NCBI RefSeq assembly: GCF_020622345.1
Contig: NZ_JACNMO010000020.1
Coordinates: 18,438 to 82,437 of the forward strand
From: Roseobacter weihaiensis
GTDB lineage: Bacteria; Pseudomonadota; Alphaproteobacteria; Rhodobacterales; Rhodobacteraceae
Direction: 5' to 3'
DNA: 64,000 bases
Within the stretch, counting starts at the first letter, position 1; each line of letters opens with the position of its first letter. Below, piece after piece: positions 43,493 to 52,608 of the stretch. The translations under genes and the position numbers were made by a program. The notes under the pieces are model-generated. The model saw only the letters and a program-made list of their open reading frames with translations, had not been told where the DNA came from and did not search any database.

Positions 43493-44509
43493 ATGAAAGC
43501 TTATGAACTGATCGATGGCGAAAGCCTGAGCGCAATCAAGATTGTCGAGCGCCCGGATCCGACGCCGGGACCGAACGAGGTTGTGATTGACGTCAAAGCG
43601 TGTTCCCTGAACTACCGAGACGTTTTGATCGCCAAAGGGACTTACCCTGCCCTAGGGCGCACAACAGGCGTTGTTCCGCTGTCGGACGGCGCGGGCATCG
43701 TTTCAGCGGTAGGTGACAAAGTAACAGGCTTTGCGGTTGGTGATCGTGTCGCTGGTGCCTTCATGCCCGACTTTGTAGCGGGAACCCTGACTCCTGAGCT
43801 TCAGGCTGGATCGCTCGGTGGTGCCGTTGACGGCATGCTCACGGAAAAAGCGGTTTTGCCCGCCCACGGTGTCGTGCACATCCCCGATCACCTTTCATTT
43901 GCGGAAGCTGCGACACTGCCCTGCGCCGGCGTCACCGCATGGTACGCAAACTTTGTCGGCGGCAACGTCCAGCCGGGCGATACAGTTCTCCTTTTGGGGA
44001 CAGGCGGCGTTTCGGTGTTTTCATTGCAGTTTGCCAAACTCGCCGGAGCTAATGTGATCATCACGAGCTCGAGTGATGAGAAGCTCCAGCGCGCCAAGGA
44101 CCTGGGTGCCGACCATACGATCAACTACCGCTCCAACGAGGATTGGCAGAACGAGGTGCTGGAACTAACAGGCGGTGTCGGTGCAGATCACGCCGTCGAA
44201 GTGGGCGGTCCAGGCACGATCAATCGCACACTCGAAGCAGTTCGATATGGTGGGTCGATTTCCTTGATGGGCGTTTTGACCGGCATGGCTGATGCGGTCG
44301 CCACCGGCTTGATCCTCAGCAAGAACATCAAGATCCAAGGCACATATGTCGGGAGTGTCGAAACTTTCCGCGACATGAACAAAGCGATTGATCATCACAA
44401 GATGACACCAGTTGTAGGAAAGAGCTTCGGCTTTGATGAAGCAGTCAAAGCATTGGAGTTCCTGGAAAGCGGGCAGCACTTCGGAAAAGTGGTCATCGAC
44501 TACGCTTAA
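43493..44509 (+). CDS. Medium-chain NAD(P)-dependent alcohol dehydrogenase/quinone oxidoreductase
   Basis: 338 residues. AAGGAG upstream. GroES-like N-terminal part (ACSLNYRDVLIAKGTYP, GDRVAGAFMPDF) and cofactor motif LLGTGGVSVFSLQFAKL. It lacks the zinc-binding Cys set in full, which fits the NAD(P)H:quinone oxidoreductase side of the family. It is likely controlled by the divergent HxlR regulator, as in QorR/qor systems. A stem-loop follows the stop. Confidence 0.9.
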   Translation: MKAYELIDGESLSAIKIVERPDPTPGPNEVVIDVKACSLNYRDVLIAKGTYPALGRTTGVVPLSDGAGIVSAVGDKVTGFAVGDRVAGAFMPDFVAGTLTPELQAGSLGGAVDGMLTEKAVLPAHGVVHIPDHLSFAEAATLPCAGVTAWYANFVGGNVQPGDTVLLLGTGGVSVFSLQFAKLAGANVIITSSSDEKLQRAKDLGADHTINYRSNEDWQNEVLELTGGVGADHAVEVGGPGTINRTLEAVRYGGSISLMGVLTGMADAVATGLILSKNIKIQGTYVGSVETFRDMNKAIDHHKMTPVVGKSFGFDEAVKALEFLESGQHFGKVVIDYA

Positions 44510-44519
44510 CGCGCCCGCC

Positions 44520-44554
44520 GCCCCGGTCGCTGTCTCCTCCCAAGTGACCGGGGC
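44520..44554 (+). terminator. Stem-loop after the oxidoreductase gene
   Basis: A perfect 9-base inverted repeat (GCCCCGGTC and GACCGGGGC) with a 17-base loop lies 11 bases after the oxidoreductase stop. No T-run follows, so it may be a weak or assisted terminator. Confidence 0.5.
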
Positions 44555-44665
44555 GCATTTGCTGGTAATGCCTCAACACCTGATCGAAACAGCATTGATC
44601 GCAGCGTGCGATCGCAAGCTCGGTTGGCGGCTAGGCAAGCCAAGCGAACTTGAAGGCTGCCCGGG

Positions 44666-44826
44666 CTATTGTGTGCCGCTTACTTTCATTCGAGCATGTT
44701 TGAGACGGTCAAAATCCTCGCCAGCATGATAGCTCGACCGGGTAAGAGGCGAGGCCGAGACCATCAAAAACCCCTTCCCCCATGCTGCACGCTCATAGCC
44801 TTCGAACTCTTCGGGCGTCACAAACC
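44666..44826 (-). pseudogene. lipA: Lipoyl synthase (LipA) C-terminal fragment, cut by IS3-type element
   Basis: Reading leftward from 44826 the frame encodes [19 protein letters not shown], then [19 protein letters not shown] and a stop at 44666. This is the conserved C-terminus of lipoyl synthase (VTPx[19 protein letters not shown]). The sequence stops exactly at the left end of the IS at 44827; the radical-SAM body is lost. Its presence beside a lipoyl-dependent dehydrogenase operon suggests the ancestral locus carried its own lipoylation gene set. Too short for most gene finders. Confidence 0.85.
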
Positions 44827-44842
44827 TGACCTTCCCCCGCGA

Positions 44843-45745
44843 TTAGGGCCGGTTTGATCTGGAATTTTCCGGTGGGGTTTGAGTGTTGAGCGGCAGCGTG
44901 GAGACCGCAAGAGTCTCAGGCGCTGGCGCGGTGGTTTTCATTAGGAACTCCGTTGGGGATAGGTATCCGAGCGCCGAATGCGGGCGCTTGGTGTTGTAGT
45001 AATTTCGCCATCTCCCGATTTCCTCACGGGCGTGGCGTAGAGATCTGAACCAGTGGAGGTTCAAGCACTCATCCCGGAACTTGCCGTTGAAACTCTCCAC
45101 GAAGGCGTTTTGCACTGGCTTGCCGGGCTCGATGAACCGCAGGCGCACACCGGTGCGCTCGGACCAGTCGAACATGGCCTTGCTGGTGCCTTCCGGTCCG
45201 TTGTCGAGGATGATCTCCTCCGGCAGGCCAATGCGGAGGGCCAGGTCATCGAGGAACCGTGCCACGCGTGCCCCGGGGATCGACACATCGACAATTTGGC
45301 CAGGGCAGAACCGGCTGTGGTCGTCGACAATGTTGAGCACACGGAACCGGCGATAGTCAGCGAGTTGATCGCTGACAAAGTCCAATGACCATCTTTGCAT
45401 GGGCTTCTCCGGCACCTGCGGCGCGACCCGATCCCGCCTGGGCAGCTTGCGGCGCTTCTTGGTGCGAACCTGCAAGCCATGCTCAGTGTAGAGCCGATAC
45501 GTGCGCTTGTGGTTCACAACGAGACCTTCGCGGCGCAGCATCGCGTGCAGCCGAAGATAGCCATAGCGCCGGTTCTCAGATGCCAGTTCTTTCAGGCGCT
45601 TGATCGCTGCCTCGTCATCCTTGAACAGCGGCTGATACTGCTGCACTGACCGCGCCAGCCCGACGATCCCGCAGGCCCTGCGTTCGCTCAGGCCCATCTC
45701 GCTCACCAAGAAACCCACAGCTTTGCGCTTGGCCATGGGGGTCAC
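44843..45745 (-). CDS. IS3 family transposase OrfB
   Basis: 300 residues. DDE core: [20 protein letters not shown] (first Asp), [18 protein letters not shown] (second Asp), and [18 protein letters not shown] (Glu). [16 protein letters not shown] at the front is the HTH_21 part. The GTG start overlaps the orfA stop (GTGA). A run of six A near the end of orfA could allow programmed frameshifting into this frame, giving an OrfAB fusion transposase. Confidence 0.93.
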   Translation of the reverse strand: MTPMAKRKAVGFLVSEMGLSERRACGIVGLARSVQQYQPLFKDDEAAIKRLKELASENRRYGYLRLHAMLRREGLVVNHKRTYRLYTEHGLQVRTKKRRKLPRRDRVAPQVPEKPMQRWSLDFVSDQLADYRRFRVLNIVDDHSRFCPGQIVDVSIPGARVARFLDDLALRIGLPEEIILDNGPEGTSKAMFDWSERTGVRLRFIEPGKPVQNAFVESFNGKFRDECLNLHWFRSLRHAREEIGRWRNYYNTKRPHSALGYLSPTEFLMKTTAPAPETLAVSTLPLNTQTPPENSRSNRP

Positions 45746-46008
45746 CAGTTTTTTGCCAGCAGTTCCTTCATCGACGACATGTCCAGCATCTGGTCCGCGA
45801 CGATCCGCTTGAGCTTGGCGTTCTCGATCTCCAACTCGCGCAACCGCTTGGCCTCAGACGCGTCCATGCCGCCGTACTTCTTCCGCCAGCTATAGAACGT
45901 CGCGGAGCTGATGCCGTGACGCCGACAGATGTCGTCCGTCTTCGCGCCCGCCTCGCTCTCCTTAAGCACGCCGATGATCTGTTCTTCTGAAAAGCGCTTC
46001 CGCTTCAT
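45742..46008 (-). CDS. IS3 family transposase OrfA
   Basis: 88 residues from ATG 46008 (GGAGGA upstream). It has the helix-turn-helix pattern [20 protein letters not shown], then [21 protein letters not shown] and a leucine zipper ending LLAKNW. It binds the element ends. The downstream overlap with orfB is typical of IS3 members. Confidence 0.93.
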   Translation of the reverse strand: MKRKRFSEEQIIGVLKESEAGAKTDDICRRHGISSATFYSWRKKYGGMDASEAKRLRELEIENAKLKRIVADQMLDMSSMKELLAKNW

Positions 46009-46082
46009 GGGTCTTCCTCCTTCGTCCATTCAAAGGTGGAAAATTCCAGTTCGCAATGGCCCGGATATCGGGGGGAAGGTCA

Positions 46083-46632
46083 CCGCCAGCGTCGTGAACC
46101 CGCGCCGCATGTCGGTCACACCAGCGGCCAGCCAGACACGCGTGTTCGCCGGGACAGGGATCATGCTGATAGCCCACGGATCAGCCGGGCCAGTGCTTCG
46201 GGGTCGTAGCCACCGATGATCCTCAGGCGGTGACCGGCCGCGATGTCGATCTCAATGGCGCTGTGTGCGGGATTGGCGTCCGGCGTCGGGGCTGTGTCTT
46301 TGTGCTGGGTCCGGTCCACAATCTCCACAGGAAGAAAACATGCCGTCTCAGCAACCTCGTCTTCAATGATCTCAGGGTCCGGTGCAAACTTGGGATCACG
46401 CAACCATTTGTGGATCAGGTTGGTGTTCATGGCATAACGCCGCGCCACCTGCGCAACCGATATCCCCGGCGCGCATGTTTGCGCACAGATCGACACCTTC
46501 TCCTCGTCCGACCAGAACCGCTTCTTCTGACCCTTCTTGCCCGCCATATCCGCCCTCAAGATGTCCACTATCAATGGTGGACACTATCAACACACTCTAT
46601 GACGCGTCAGAGCAGCGAGGCCGGACGCTTAC
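46083..46632 (-). mobile_element. IS66 family remnant, cut by the IS3-type element
   Basis: One terminal repeat remains at the right (complement of GTAAGCGTCCGGC, 46620-46632). An intact tnpA follows. The start of tnpB (46164 down to about 46084: [22 protein letters not shown]) is then interrupted at the IS3 end. The tnpC gene and the other terminal repeat are gone. It differs in sequence from the IS66 at 16.9 kb. Confidence 0.82.
46161..46547 (-). CDS. tnpA: IS66 accessory protein TnpA
   Basis: 128 residues from ATG 46547. Family pattern [39 protein letters not shown], and the closing [20 protein letters not shown]. The protein is complete, but the rest of the element is truncated. Its stop overlaps the tnpB start (ATGA). 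Confidence 0.88.
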   Translation of the reverse strand: MAGKKGQKKRFWSDEEKVSICAQTCAPGISVAQVARRYAMNTNLIHKWLRDPKFAPDPEIIEDEVAETACFLPVEIVDRTQHKDTAPTPDANPAHSAIEIDIAAGHRLRIIGGYDPEALARLIRGLSA

Positions 46633-46753
46633 AGCACCTCGAAGATCGATTGCTTTGCACGCGCTTCCAACGTCTGATTTATAGCGGTAAAAGCTTATCC
46701 TCTGTCTTCAGTCAAAGCCGAGTTTTCAAGCGTCCAAGTCGTCTGAAAACGAT

Positions 46754-47650
46754 CTACCGATCGCAGAGACTTTGCCTGTAAACGGTAGGCGTCTGCCCAA
46801 CCATCTGTCGAAACATACGCGCAAAAGCTTGCGGCGTCTCATAGCCTACCATCGGCGCGATATCCGTTATGGTGAAGTCAGTTGTGTCGAGCAGCAGCTT
46901 TGCCTTCTCGATGCGCCGGGCGGTCTGGAATTTGTAAGGCGCAAGGCCGGTCGACTTTTTGAAAGCACGGCAGAAGTGGAAGACCGACAGGCCAGCGATA
47001 TCTGAAAGCTGCGCAAGTGTAATTTGGTCGGCCAAATGATCAGTGATAAAGTCCGTTACACGCTTCAGAATGAAAGGCGATAAGCCACCATTTTTCTGCT
47101 CAACCGGTCTTTGGGCCATGGTGTTCAGTGTCGACACCATAGTCATAATGGCACCCTCAACGAACATACGTCCGCGAGGGTTTCCAGCCCGCGCCTCTCG
47201 TACCATTTCATCAAAAATGTTGAACAAAAAAGGTTCGGTCAGATGCTGACAATGAATGCGTCCAAAATCTCCGCCTCTCGGTATATTTTGACCAGTTGTA
47301 ATGCCTTCGAGATAGTCAAAAGGAATTGTAATGAACTGAAGACGATGATGGCACTCGACATAAATGTCCGTTGCAGAGTTCGGGGGAACTAGGACGCCGC
47401 CACGACACGCGAGGTTGGAACGAAATCGCCCGGCACCAAGATCAGCCGTTGCCATTCCATCACCACCCACGATTCTTGTGATGTTTAGTTCAGGCAAGGA
47501 TGCCGCCGACCAGTCTCCTGGGCTTTGATCTGTTTCGACTATATTGATGCAATCAATGGCCGTCGGGTAAACGCCAACAAGCGTTGATCCGTAGTTTTCC
47601 TTATAGAAAGAAGCAAAGTCAGAGTATTGTTTTTGCCAAATACGCGCCAT
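46754..47650 (-). CDS. AraC family transcriptional regulator (tandem paralogue 1)
   Basis: 298 residues. Start MARIWQKQYSDFASFYKENY; C-terminal double helix-turn-helix ITLAQLSDIAGLSVFHFCRAF, then APYKFQTARRIEKAKLLLD. A near copy of the gene at 47948-48850 with the same orientation. The last 100 residues are almost identical; N-termini differ more. No obvious target gene lies next to it. Confidence 0.9.
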   Translation of the reverse strand: MARIWQKQYSDFASFYKENYGSTLVGVYPTAIDCINIVETDQSPGDWSAASLPELNITRIVGGDGMATADLGAGRFRSNLACRGGVLVPPNSATDIYVECHHRLQFITIPFDYLEGITTGQNIPRGGDFGRIHCQHLTEPFLFNIFDEMVREARAGNPRGRMFVEGAIMTMVSTLNTMAQRPVEQKNGGLSPFILKRVTDFITDHLADQITLAQLSDIAGLSVFHFCRAFKKSTGLAPYKFQTARRIEKAKLLLDTTDFTITDIAPMVGYETPQAFARMFRQMVGQTPTVYRQSLCDR

Positions 47651-47947
47651 CGTTAAGTTTCTTCTACGCAGTGCCAGATCAAGACAGAAATGATGCCGTT
47701 TTGCGTGATCGCTTGCAGCGAACGATAAGGCACAGCCAACCCATTCATAGTTTTAACGTTGAGCCAAAGATCCATTATATAGCGTCTCGTTTCGAGGCAT
47801 GGTTTTAAGTAGGTACTATACTGTTGGCTGTATCCATAATCAAACCGTTCAGCTCGTCGTGAAGTAAATGCCACGATGATACCGCAAGACCGAAACCGCT
47901 GGCGCAATATCAGAACCCCATAGTCGCTCAGAACAAGCGTCGGATCG

Positions 47948-48850
47948 TTACACACTGTTTGATATTGAATGTTGCCTATAAGCGGTGGGGGTTTGTCCAA
48001 CCACTTGACGAAACATGCGTGCAAACGCCTGAGGCGTCTCATACCCGACCATCGGCGCGATGTCCGTTATCATGAAGTCGGTGGTATCAAGCAGCAGCTT
48101 CGCTTTCTCGATGCGCCGGGCGGTCTGGAATTTGTACGGCGCTAAGCCGGTGGATTTCTTAAAGGCTCGACAAAAGTGGAAGACCGAAAGGCCCGCGATA
48201 TCAGCGAGTTGCGCAAGCGTCACTTGTTCGGTGAGATCGTCGGAGATACAATCTACCACCCGCTTAAGAACTACCGGAGAGAGGCCGCCGATTTCATGCC
48301 TGACTGGATGCTGCGCCAATGCGCTTAGTGTCGACAGCAAAGTCATCACGGCACCTTCAATGAACATCCGGCCACGCGGACTACCTCCCCGCACTTCCTT
48401 TACAATTTCATCAAATATGCTGAACAAAAATGGATCCGTTAGCTGACAAGAGTGTATCCGCCCAAAATCTCCATCTTCCGGGACACCAAGGCCCTTTGTA
48501 AGACCCAAGATGAAACTGTAGGGAATTGCGATGAACTGAATACGGTGTTGGCGCTCGACATAGATATCTGTTGCAGTGTTAGGTGGCGTGACGACGCCAC
48601 CTCGCTTCAAGAGACTGTGGCGAAACCGTCCTGCGCCAAGATCGATGGTGGCCAGTCCGTCGCCCTCGACTATCCGCGTAATTACAAGCTCTGGAATCGC
48701 CGCATCAGACCAATCTCCTGGCCCCTGATCAGCTTCAAATACTTTTATTTGATCAATTGCGGTGGCGTTTATACGAACAATAGAAAATTTATAATTTTCC
48801 TCATAGAAGGATAAGAAATCAGAATAGCCTCTTTTCCAAACACGCCCCAT
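47948..48850 (-). CDS. AraC family transcriptional regulator (tandem paralogue 2)
   Basis: 300 residues from ATG 48850, chosen by alignment with its paralogue (MGRVWKRGYSDFLSFYEENY); an upstream TTG has less support. The C-terminal part (VTLAQLADIAGLSVFHFCRAF, DTTDFMITDIAPMVGYETPQAFARMFR) is nearly the same as in its neighbour. The 297 bases between the two hold no other gene. The nearest non-regulator gene upstream is the hydrolase at 49223, divergent. Confidence 0.9.
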   Translation of the reverse strand: MGRVWKRGYSDFLSFYEENYKFSIVRINATAIDQIKVFEADQGPGDWSDAAIPELVITRIVEGDGLATIDLGAGRFRHSLLKRGGVVTPPNTATDIYVERQHRIQFIAIPYSFILGLTKGLGVPEDGDFGRIHSCQLTDPFLFSIFDEIVKEVRGGSPRGRMFIEGAVMTLLSTLSALAQHPVRHEIGGLSPVVLKRVVDCISDDLTEQVTLAQLADIAGLSVFHFCRAFKKSTGLAPYKFQTARRIEKAKLLLDTTDFMITDIAPMVGYETPQAFARMFRQVVGQTPTAYRQHSISNSV

Positions 48851-49222
48851 ATCTAGCAAATCTTAGTAGTATGATGGCTGAAGAACCCCAATTGGCCCAA
48901 TCTCGCATGCTGGTCAAACCGAAGAAAACAAGAAACATAAGCTGGGCCACAACTTATTCGGAGGTTTAGATTGTGTCCAAGCATTTTTTCCTCCCGAATC
49001 TCGTTGGTGCCGTATCTCAGGCAGCATTAGCCCTTCGCACGTTTGGAGCAACCTATGTAGAAGTTCTCAGGTCGTTTTTCAAACAGGGCTGCGAACCGCG
49101 AGCAACACAGTGCGACTACACAGCAAGATCGCAACCTTCGAAGCAACATCTGATCTTCATAGCAGCTCGTGATCAGGCAATGCTCGTACATGGGCATCCA
49201 CCCAGCATGAGAGGTCAAAGAC
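48851..49222. other. Divergent gap between AraC and hydrolase genes
   Basis: About 370 bases. An ORF on the plus strand starting at 48973 lacks coding character. No repeats or RNA were recognised; it probably holds the two divergent promoters. Confidence 0.3.
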
Positions 49223-50020
49223 ATGTACAAAGTTATCACGGCGCTCTCTTTTGCTTTGGCAGGACCGGCCATGGCCTGCGGAGCGGACAGTGACTGCGCT
49301 TTGGGCAATCGCGTCTATCGCATCGTGGAAGCCGACCGTCCCGGGCTCGGTGCTCTCATATTCTTCCATGGCGTCGGCGGCAGCGCGGCCGGCACCATGG
49401 CAAACGAAGCGTTGCGTGAGTTTGTGGAACGGGAGGATCTGGCGCTGGTCGCTGCGGAGGCAGCATTGGATGATTGGAACATTCCAGGGTCTCCTACGAC
49501 GTATCAAGCCGACGCGGTTGACGAACTTGCATATTTTGACGCGTTGCTCGAAAAGCTGGAGCGAGAAACCGAGATCGATCCGACACGCATGTTTGTCGCC
49601 GGCTTCTCGGCAGGCGCGATGGTCGTCTGGACGCTGGCCTGTCATCGATCTGACGCGGTTGCCGGGTTCATCCCCGTGTCGGGGACTTTTTGGGAGCCTT
49701 TGCCGGGTCAATGTGGCTCGCTAGATGCCGATCTCATTCATTATCATGGTCGGCAGGACGACGTCGTCCCGATGCAAGGTCGCCCGGTGGCAGACAGCCA
49801 TCAAGGTGACCTGAATGCCGCATTTGCTTTGATTTCGCAGACAAGCGAGTTTAGTAGATCCATTTCGCAAGAGCGGTCCGAACTGTCCTGCGATCGTCGC
49901 GAAGATGAAAGCGGGCAGCGCTTAGAACTCTGCACCTTCGACGGCGGCCATCAGTTCCGGGTCAGCTTTCTTCAGGATGCATTTCTCAAGTTCGACGCCA
50001 ATCGTCCAAACCAGAACTGA
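49223..50020 (+). CDS. Secreted alpha/beta hydrolase (PHB depolymerase/LpqC-like)
   Basis: 265 residues. Signal peptide to about residue 18 (ALAGPAMA, then CGADSDC). Oxyanion segment ALIFFHGVGGSAAG, nucleophile in FVAGFSAGAMVVW (GxSxG), acid in YHGRQDDVVPM and His in DGGHQFR complete the triad. Four to six Cys suggest disulphides in the periplasm or outside. It is probably an esterase; natural substrate unknown. It is flanked by AraC genes, one of which may control it. Confidence 0.87.
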   Translation: MYKVITALSFALAGPAMACGADSDCALGNRVYRIVEADRPGLGALIFFHGVGGSAAGTMANEALREFVEREDLALVAAEAALDDWNIPGSPTTYQADAVDELAYFDALLEKLERETEIDPTRMFVAGFSAGAMVVWTLACHRSDAVAGFIPVSGTFWEPLPGQCGSLDADLIHYHGRQDDVVPMQGRPVADSHQGDLNAAFALISQTSEFSRSISQERSELSCDRREDESGQRLELCTFDGGHQFRVSFLQDAFLKFDANRPNQN

Positions 50021-50136
50021 CCGTCACCAACATGCGAAGTATCGCAAAATTGATTACGATAGCGCAGCACCGCGGACCCGCTCGACTCAAATGGATCACA
50101 GACTGGTCTACCGGCGTGTGGTGGCAGATGGCCGGA

Positions 50137-51927
50137 TCAGTTGGAGGGCAGCCTTTTTCTGGTTGGTGTTGGTGTGATGCCCTTCAATACTTCCTTGGCA
50201 TCCACAGCGCCTTGCACTTTACCCTCTTGTGCCTTCAGAAGATGTTCGTCCTGTTCTTCTGCACGTCCTACAATCTCGATCGCTTCGTCTTCCGAGGCGC
50301 CCATTGCGCTGAACGCGTGTTCTGCCATCAGATAGGCCGCCGCAGCCGTTTCGCGTATGACAGCGTCGACATCCGCTTCTTTCAGACGAAGTGCATGAAC
50401 GCGGTCCCATGCTCGCACCACGAGACGGGCCTGATCAAACTCCCTCTGAACTACCGCAACCACTTTGTCCGTAACCGCTGGCACGTCTGTGCAGACAAGA
50501 ATCAATCGAGCATCTGCTGCACCCGCTGCACGCAATACATCTCGGCGCGTGCCGTCCCCATAATGCACCCTGCATCCAAATCTGCCTGCCTCGTGGATGC
50601 GATCCGCGTTGCTGTCCAGCAACGTGACCGAAACACCCTCGGCCAAAAGCGGTTGTGCAACCAACTGACCGACACGGCCAAATCCTATAATGAGAACCTG
50701 ACCGTCTGCATCTTCAAAGTCTTCACGGGGGGCTGCTTGAGAGGCATCGCCGATGACCCTATTGCCAAACCTGTCGACGAGGGTGGAAATCGCCATGGAT
50801 AGAGAAACGATGGAAATCAAAATCGAAGCTGTCTGAATATCGATCAATTGGCCTGTCGCGGCTGCAGCAAACAGGACAAAGCCAAACTCCCCGTGTTGCG
50901 AAAGCGTGAAGGCCAAACGTGCAGCATCTTCATGTTTCGACTTGAACAGACGCGAGACGGTGTAAATGGCAAGCCCCTTTAGGCCGACGCAAACGGGAAC
51001 AGCTATCAGGATCAGCGCCCAGTTTTCGCGTAGGGTCTCAAGATTGATCGTCAGCCCAACCGCGAGAAAGAAGAGCCCGAGGAATAGTCCGCGAAACGGT
51101 TCAATATCCGCTTCCACTTCGTGGCGAAAGGCTGACTCTGCCAGCATGACACCTGCGATGAAGGCGCCCATTGCGTAAGAAAGACCGACCGCATCCATCA
51201 ACAACGCCGAGGCGATCACGAGGCCAAGTGCACTGGCCGTCATGATCTCGGGCAGTTCTGCCCGTGCGAGGATACGAAACATCGGGTCCAGCAAATAGCG
51301 GCCGATGGCTATGAGAAGACCAATGGCCAGCAAACCGAGACCCACCGCCCACAGACCTTGTCTCCACGTCGTCGGATCGCCTGTTGCCGACAACAGCGTG
51401 ACGAGCAGAAGTAAGGGAACAATGGCAAGATCCTCGAACAGCAGGATCGAGATCGCAGTGCTGCCATACGCTGTATTGCGCTCGCCCTTTTCATCAAGTG
51501 ACTGCAGCACAAGAGCGGTGGAGGACAGTGCAAGCCCGAGCCCAATCACCAGGCTCGCTCTCCAATCCAGACCCAGAAGATAAGGCGGGCCCGCCAGGAA
51601 GGCGCCGCAAACAAGTACCTGAAGCGTACCCCGCCCAAAAATAGTCGATCTCATCTCCCAGAGCCGCGCCGGTCGAAACTCCAACCCGATGATGAACAGG
51701 AAGAGGACGATCCCGAACTCGGCGAAATGCAAAAGTTCTTCAGGATGGTCCGATAGACCGGATGTCAGCAGAAGACCTGCAACAATTCCTGCGGCAAGAT
51801 AGCCAACGATCGTTCCGACGCCCAATCGCTTGGAAATGGGTACAAGGAGGCAGGCAAGAATGATCAGGCAAAGCGCTTCTAGGAATTGGAGTTCCAGAGC
51901 GCTGAATCCGAAGTCTTCCACGCGCAT
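50137..51927 (-). CDS. KefB/KefC-type potassium/proton antiporter (CPA2)
   Basis: 596 residues. An N-terminal membrane domain with about 12 spans and the CPA2 signature (LALSSTALVLQSLDEKG, AFIAGVMLAES). A cytoplasmic RCK/TrkA-N domain follows (VLIIGFGRVGQLVAQPLL, HYGDGTRRDVLRAAGA). KefB/KefC efflux is gated by glutathione adducts of electrophiles and acidifies the cytoplasm for protection. The last gene of the five-gene operon, starting one base after the hydrolase stop. Confidence 0.93.
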   Translation of the reverse strand: MRVEDFGFSALELQFLEALCLIILACLLVPISKRLGVGTIVGYLAAGIVAGLLLTSGLSDHPEELLHFAEFGIVLFLFIIGLEFRPARLWEMRSTIFGRGTLQVLVCGAFLAGPPYLLGLDWRASLVIGLGLALSSTALVLQSLDEKGERNTAYGSTAISILLFEDLAIVPLLLLVTLLSATGDPTTWRQGLWAVGLGLLAIGLLIAIGRYLLDPMFRILARAELPEIMTASALGLVIASALLMDAVGLSYAMGAFIAGVMLAESAFRHEVEADIEPFRGLFLGLFFLAVGLTINLETLRENWALILIAVPVCVGLKGLAIYTVSRLFKSKHEDAARLAFTLSQHGEFGFVLFAAAATGQLIDIQTASILISIVSLSMAISTLVDRFGNRVIGDASQAAPREDFEDADGQVLIIGFGRVGQLVAQPLLAEGVSVTLLDSNADRIHEAGRFGCRVHYGDGTRRDVLRAAGAADARLILVCTDVPAVTDKVVAVVQREFDQARLVVRAWDRVHALRLKEADVDAVIRETAAAAYLMAEHAFSAMGASEDEAIEIVGRAEEQDEHLLKAQEGKVQGAVDAKEVLKGITPTPTRKRLPSN

Positions 51928-52608
51928 CTAAGCAGGACCGTTCAGCAAGCCGCGCAGCACCTTGATTTCATCCTCGACAATGCCATGGCCCGCACCGGGA
52001 TAGATTTGCACGGACATCTCCGCACCCATCTTGGCGAACACCTCCTGGCTTGTGCGTACGCGCGCGAGAGGAATATGAGGATCGCGTTCGTGGCAACCGA
52101 TGAAGAGCTTGGTGCCGCTGAACCGAGTGTTGTAGTCGAACTGCTTCGGACGATATCCGTAAAGCGCATCCTGAGCCGGACCCGGATCCTCTCCCGTCCC
52201 GACAAGCCCTCCGGACAATCCAGCCGCTGCATAGAGCCCTGTGCCATTGCGCGCGGTATATTCAAGTGCCAGACAGGCCCCCTGACTAAAACCCAAGATC
52301 AGGGTGCGTTGCGGGCCTATGCCTTGGGCCTTAAGATTATCGACCGCTTTGCCGATCAAACCAAGCCCGGAAGACAGTCCCGGTTCGTTGTCGGCCAATG
52401 GAGCAAGGAAACTCTGAGGCCACCAAGACCGCCCCGCAGCTTCGAGGGCCACGAAAGCGATATCCGGCAGGTTCAAGTGCTCCGCAAGATCCAGCATGTC
52501 CTCCGGGCTTCCGCCGCGACCGTGCACCAACACGACAGCCAGACGCGCCCGGTTCAGCGGCGCACCCGCCTGCATCAAGCGACCTTGTCCGTGTGGGTCA
52601 TGCATCAT
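51928..52608 (-). CDS. Phospholipase/carboxylesterase-type alpha/beta hydrolase (MhqD-like)
   Basis: 226 residues. LAVVLVHGRGGSPEDML oxyanion part, nucleophile in LILGFSQGACLALEY (GFSQG), acid in CHERDPHIP and His in GAGHGIV. Its start overlaps the dioxygenase stop (ATGA). In Bacillus, MhqD-type hydrolases lie beside MhqO/MhqE dioxygenases in the MhqR regulon for quinone resistance, the same pairing as here. The role is inferred from this. Confidence 0.88.
   Translation of the reverse strand: MMHDPHGQGRLMQAGAPLNRARLAVVLVHGRGGSPEDMLDLAEHLNLPDIAFVALEAAGRSWWPQSFLAPLADNEPGLSSGLGLIGKAVDNLKAQGIGPQRTLILGFSQGACLALEYTARNGTGLYAAAGLSGGLVGTGEDPGPAQDALYGYRPKQFDYNTRFSGTKLFIGCHERDPHIPLARVRTSQEVFAKMGAEMSVQIYPGAGHGIVEDEIKVLRGLLNGPA

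Larger units (their letters stand above)
44827..46082 (-). mobile_element. IS3 family element (IS407-group type)
   Basis: The ends start TGACCTTCCCCC on both sides (left at 44827, right complement ending 46082), with further partial matching inward to CTGGAATTTTCC. The 1256-base length is typical. It carries orfA and orfB on the minus strand with intact frames, so it may be active. No matching target duplication is visible: the left flank is the lipA fragment and the right flank is a broken IS66. So flanking sequence has been rearranged or lost. Confidence 0.85.

Noticed and set aside
48973..49293. 106-residue plus-strand ORF upstream of the hydrolase
   Set aside because: GTG start without ribosome site, no domain, and it overlaps the hydrolase start in another frame.
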